64,000 nucleotides of DNA from Microcebus murinus (taxonomy: Eukaryota; Chordata; Mammalia; Primates; Cheirogaleidae), in the NCBI RefSeq assembly GCF_040939455.1, contig NC_134111.1:55446501-55510500 (forward strand). Direction: 5' to 3'. The notes beneath the pieces are model-generated. The model did no database searches. It had not been told where the DNA came from and was given only the letters and a program-made list of their open reading frames with translations. The position numbers and the translations under genes are program-made. Within the stretch, counting starts at the first letter, position 1. Every line of letters starts with the position of its first letter. Of this stretch, positions 63,061 through 64,000 are shown one piece after another.

Positions 63061-64000
63061 AGGGAGAACTATGAAACACTGAAGAAGGAAATAGCAGAGG
63101 ACGTAAACAGGTGGAAGAATATACCATGCTCATGGGTCAGCAGAATCAACATTGTTTAAATGTCTATACTACCCAAAGTGACCTACAGAGTCAATGCAAT
63201 CCCTATCAAAATACCATCATCATTTTTCACAGATATAGAAAAAATAATTTTACTCTTCGTATGGAACCAGAGAAGACCCCGTATAGAAAAATCAATCCTA
63301 GGCAATAAAAACAAAATAGGAGGTATCAATTTACCAGAATTCTTCAAACTATACTATAAGGTTACAGTAATTAAAACATCTTGAGACTGGCACAAGAACA
63401 GGAACATTGATCAGTGCAACAGAACAGAGAACACAGATATAAAACCATCCTCATATAGCCAACTAATCTTCGACAAACCAGACAAAAACATATACTGGGG
63501 AAAAGAATCCTTATTCAATAAATGGTGCTGGGAAAACTGGATAGCCATACGTAGAAGACTGAAACAAGACCCACACCTTTCACCTCTCACAAAAATCAAC
63601 TCATGCTGGGTAACAGACTTGAACCTTAGGTGTGAAACTATTAGAATTCTAGAGGAAAACGTTGGAAATACTCTCCTAGACATTGGCCTAGGCAAAGAAT
63701 TTATGGAGAAGACCCCAAAGGCAATAACAGCAGCAACAAAAATAAATAAGTGGGACTGTATCATATTAAAAAGCTTCTGCAAAGGAACTGTCAAGAGAGC
63801 AAACAGACAACCCACAGAATGGGAGAAAATTTTCGCAAGCTACTCATCCGATAAAGGGCTGATAACTAGAATCTATTTAGAACTCAGGAAAATCAGCCAG
63901 AAAAAATCAAACAACCCTATCAAAAAATGGGCAAAGGACATGAACAGAAACTTTTCAAAAGAAGACAGAATAATGGCCAAAAAACATGAAAAAATGTTCA
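63061..64000 (+). mobile_element. L1 ORF2 3' part, sense, runs off the edge
   Basis: This is well-preserved L1 sequence from 'gagaactatgaaacactg' through 'tttaccagaattcttcaaac', 'aaatggtgctgggaaaact', 'gggactgtatcatattaaa' to 'ggcaaaggacatgaacag'. Reading is broken by stops and frameshifts: the frame of 63160-63384 ([21 protein letters not shown]) stops after VTVIKTS. It is less diverged than the L1M copies in the intron, so it inserted later, probably during primate evolution. Confidence 0.92.

Noticed and set aside
63411..63815. 134-codon minus-strand frame
   Set aside because: It is the antisense of the L1 ORF2 portion.

Overview
This is nuclear DNA of a mammal, and the SINEs point to a strepsirrhine primate, most likely a lemur. 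Several Alu dimers carry the A-rich linker with the 'atagaaagaaattaattggcc' type insertion between the arms, which I associate with lemur-lineage Alus. Older AluJ, MIR, L2, MaLR LTR and L1M copies fill much of the rest. Coding sequence is below 2 percent of the window.

Two loci are supported, both on the minus strand. (1) The 5' end of PDE11A, the dual cAMP/cGMP phosphodiesterase 11A. Coding exon 1 of the long isoform PDE11A4 (residues 1-304) lies at 43025-43936, under a GC- and CpG-rich promoter region at about 43440-44650. Coding exon 2 (residues 305-357, completing most of GAF-A) lies at 2011-2169. The 40,855-bp intron between them occupies most of the window. The remaining PDE11A exons (GAF-B and catalytic domain) lie beyond the left edge. 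(2) The last coding exon of a cytochrome c gene of the testis type (CYCT) at 59911-60056. Its acceptor and phase-1 intron position are preserved and its reading frame is intact. The first coding exon was not found and is probably beyond the right edge. The order CYCT upstream of PDE11A on the same strand matches what I recall of mouse chromosome 2, and the human CYCT pseudogene also lies at 2q31.

Layout. 1-2010: PDE11A intron 2 with an L1 tail. 2011-2169: exon 2. 2170-43024: intron 1, AT-rich and repeat-laden: ten Alu-type insertions lie in the window, eight of them here, with an L1 nested in an AluJ, two long L1M remnants, MaLR LTRs, MER5A, MER20, MIR and L2. 43025-44650: exon 1, 5' leader and promoter. 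44650-59910: upstream flank with a Tigger/MER2-like element, L1M, L2, MIR, three MaLR LTRs, a MER1-like element and two Alus. 59911-60056: CYCT exon. 60100-64000: a HAL1/L1-like remnant and the 3' part of a younger sense-strand L1 running off the edge, with a displaced L1 segment in front of it.

I found no undescribed gene system. The items most worth a second look are the intact CYCT exon, the displaced segment of the right-edge L1, the unidentified 113-codon open stretch at 13697-14038, a pair of related unassigned repeats 9 kb apart, and a strand-asymmetric polypurine block at 26995-27250. All repeat family names come from recognising consensus-like phrases by eye, so boundaries are approximate.
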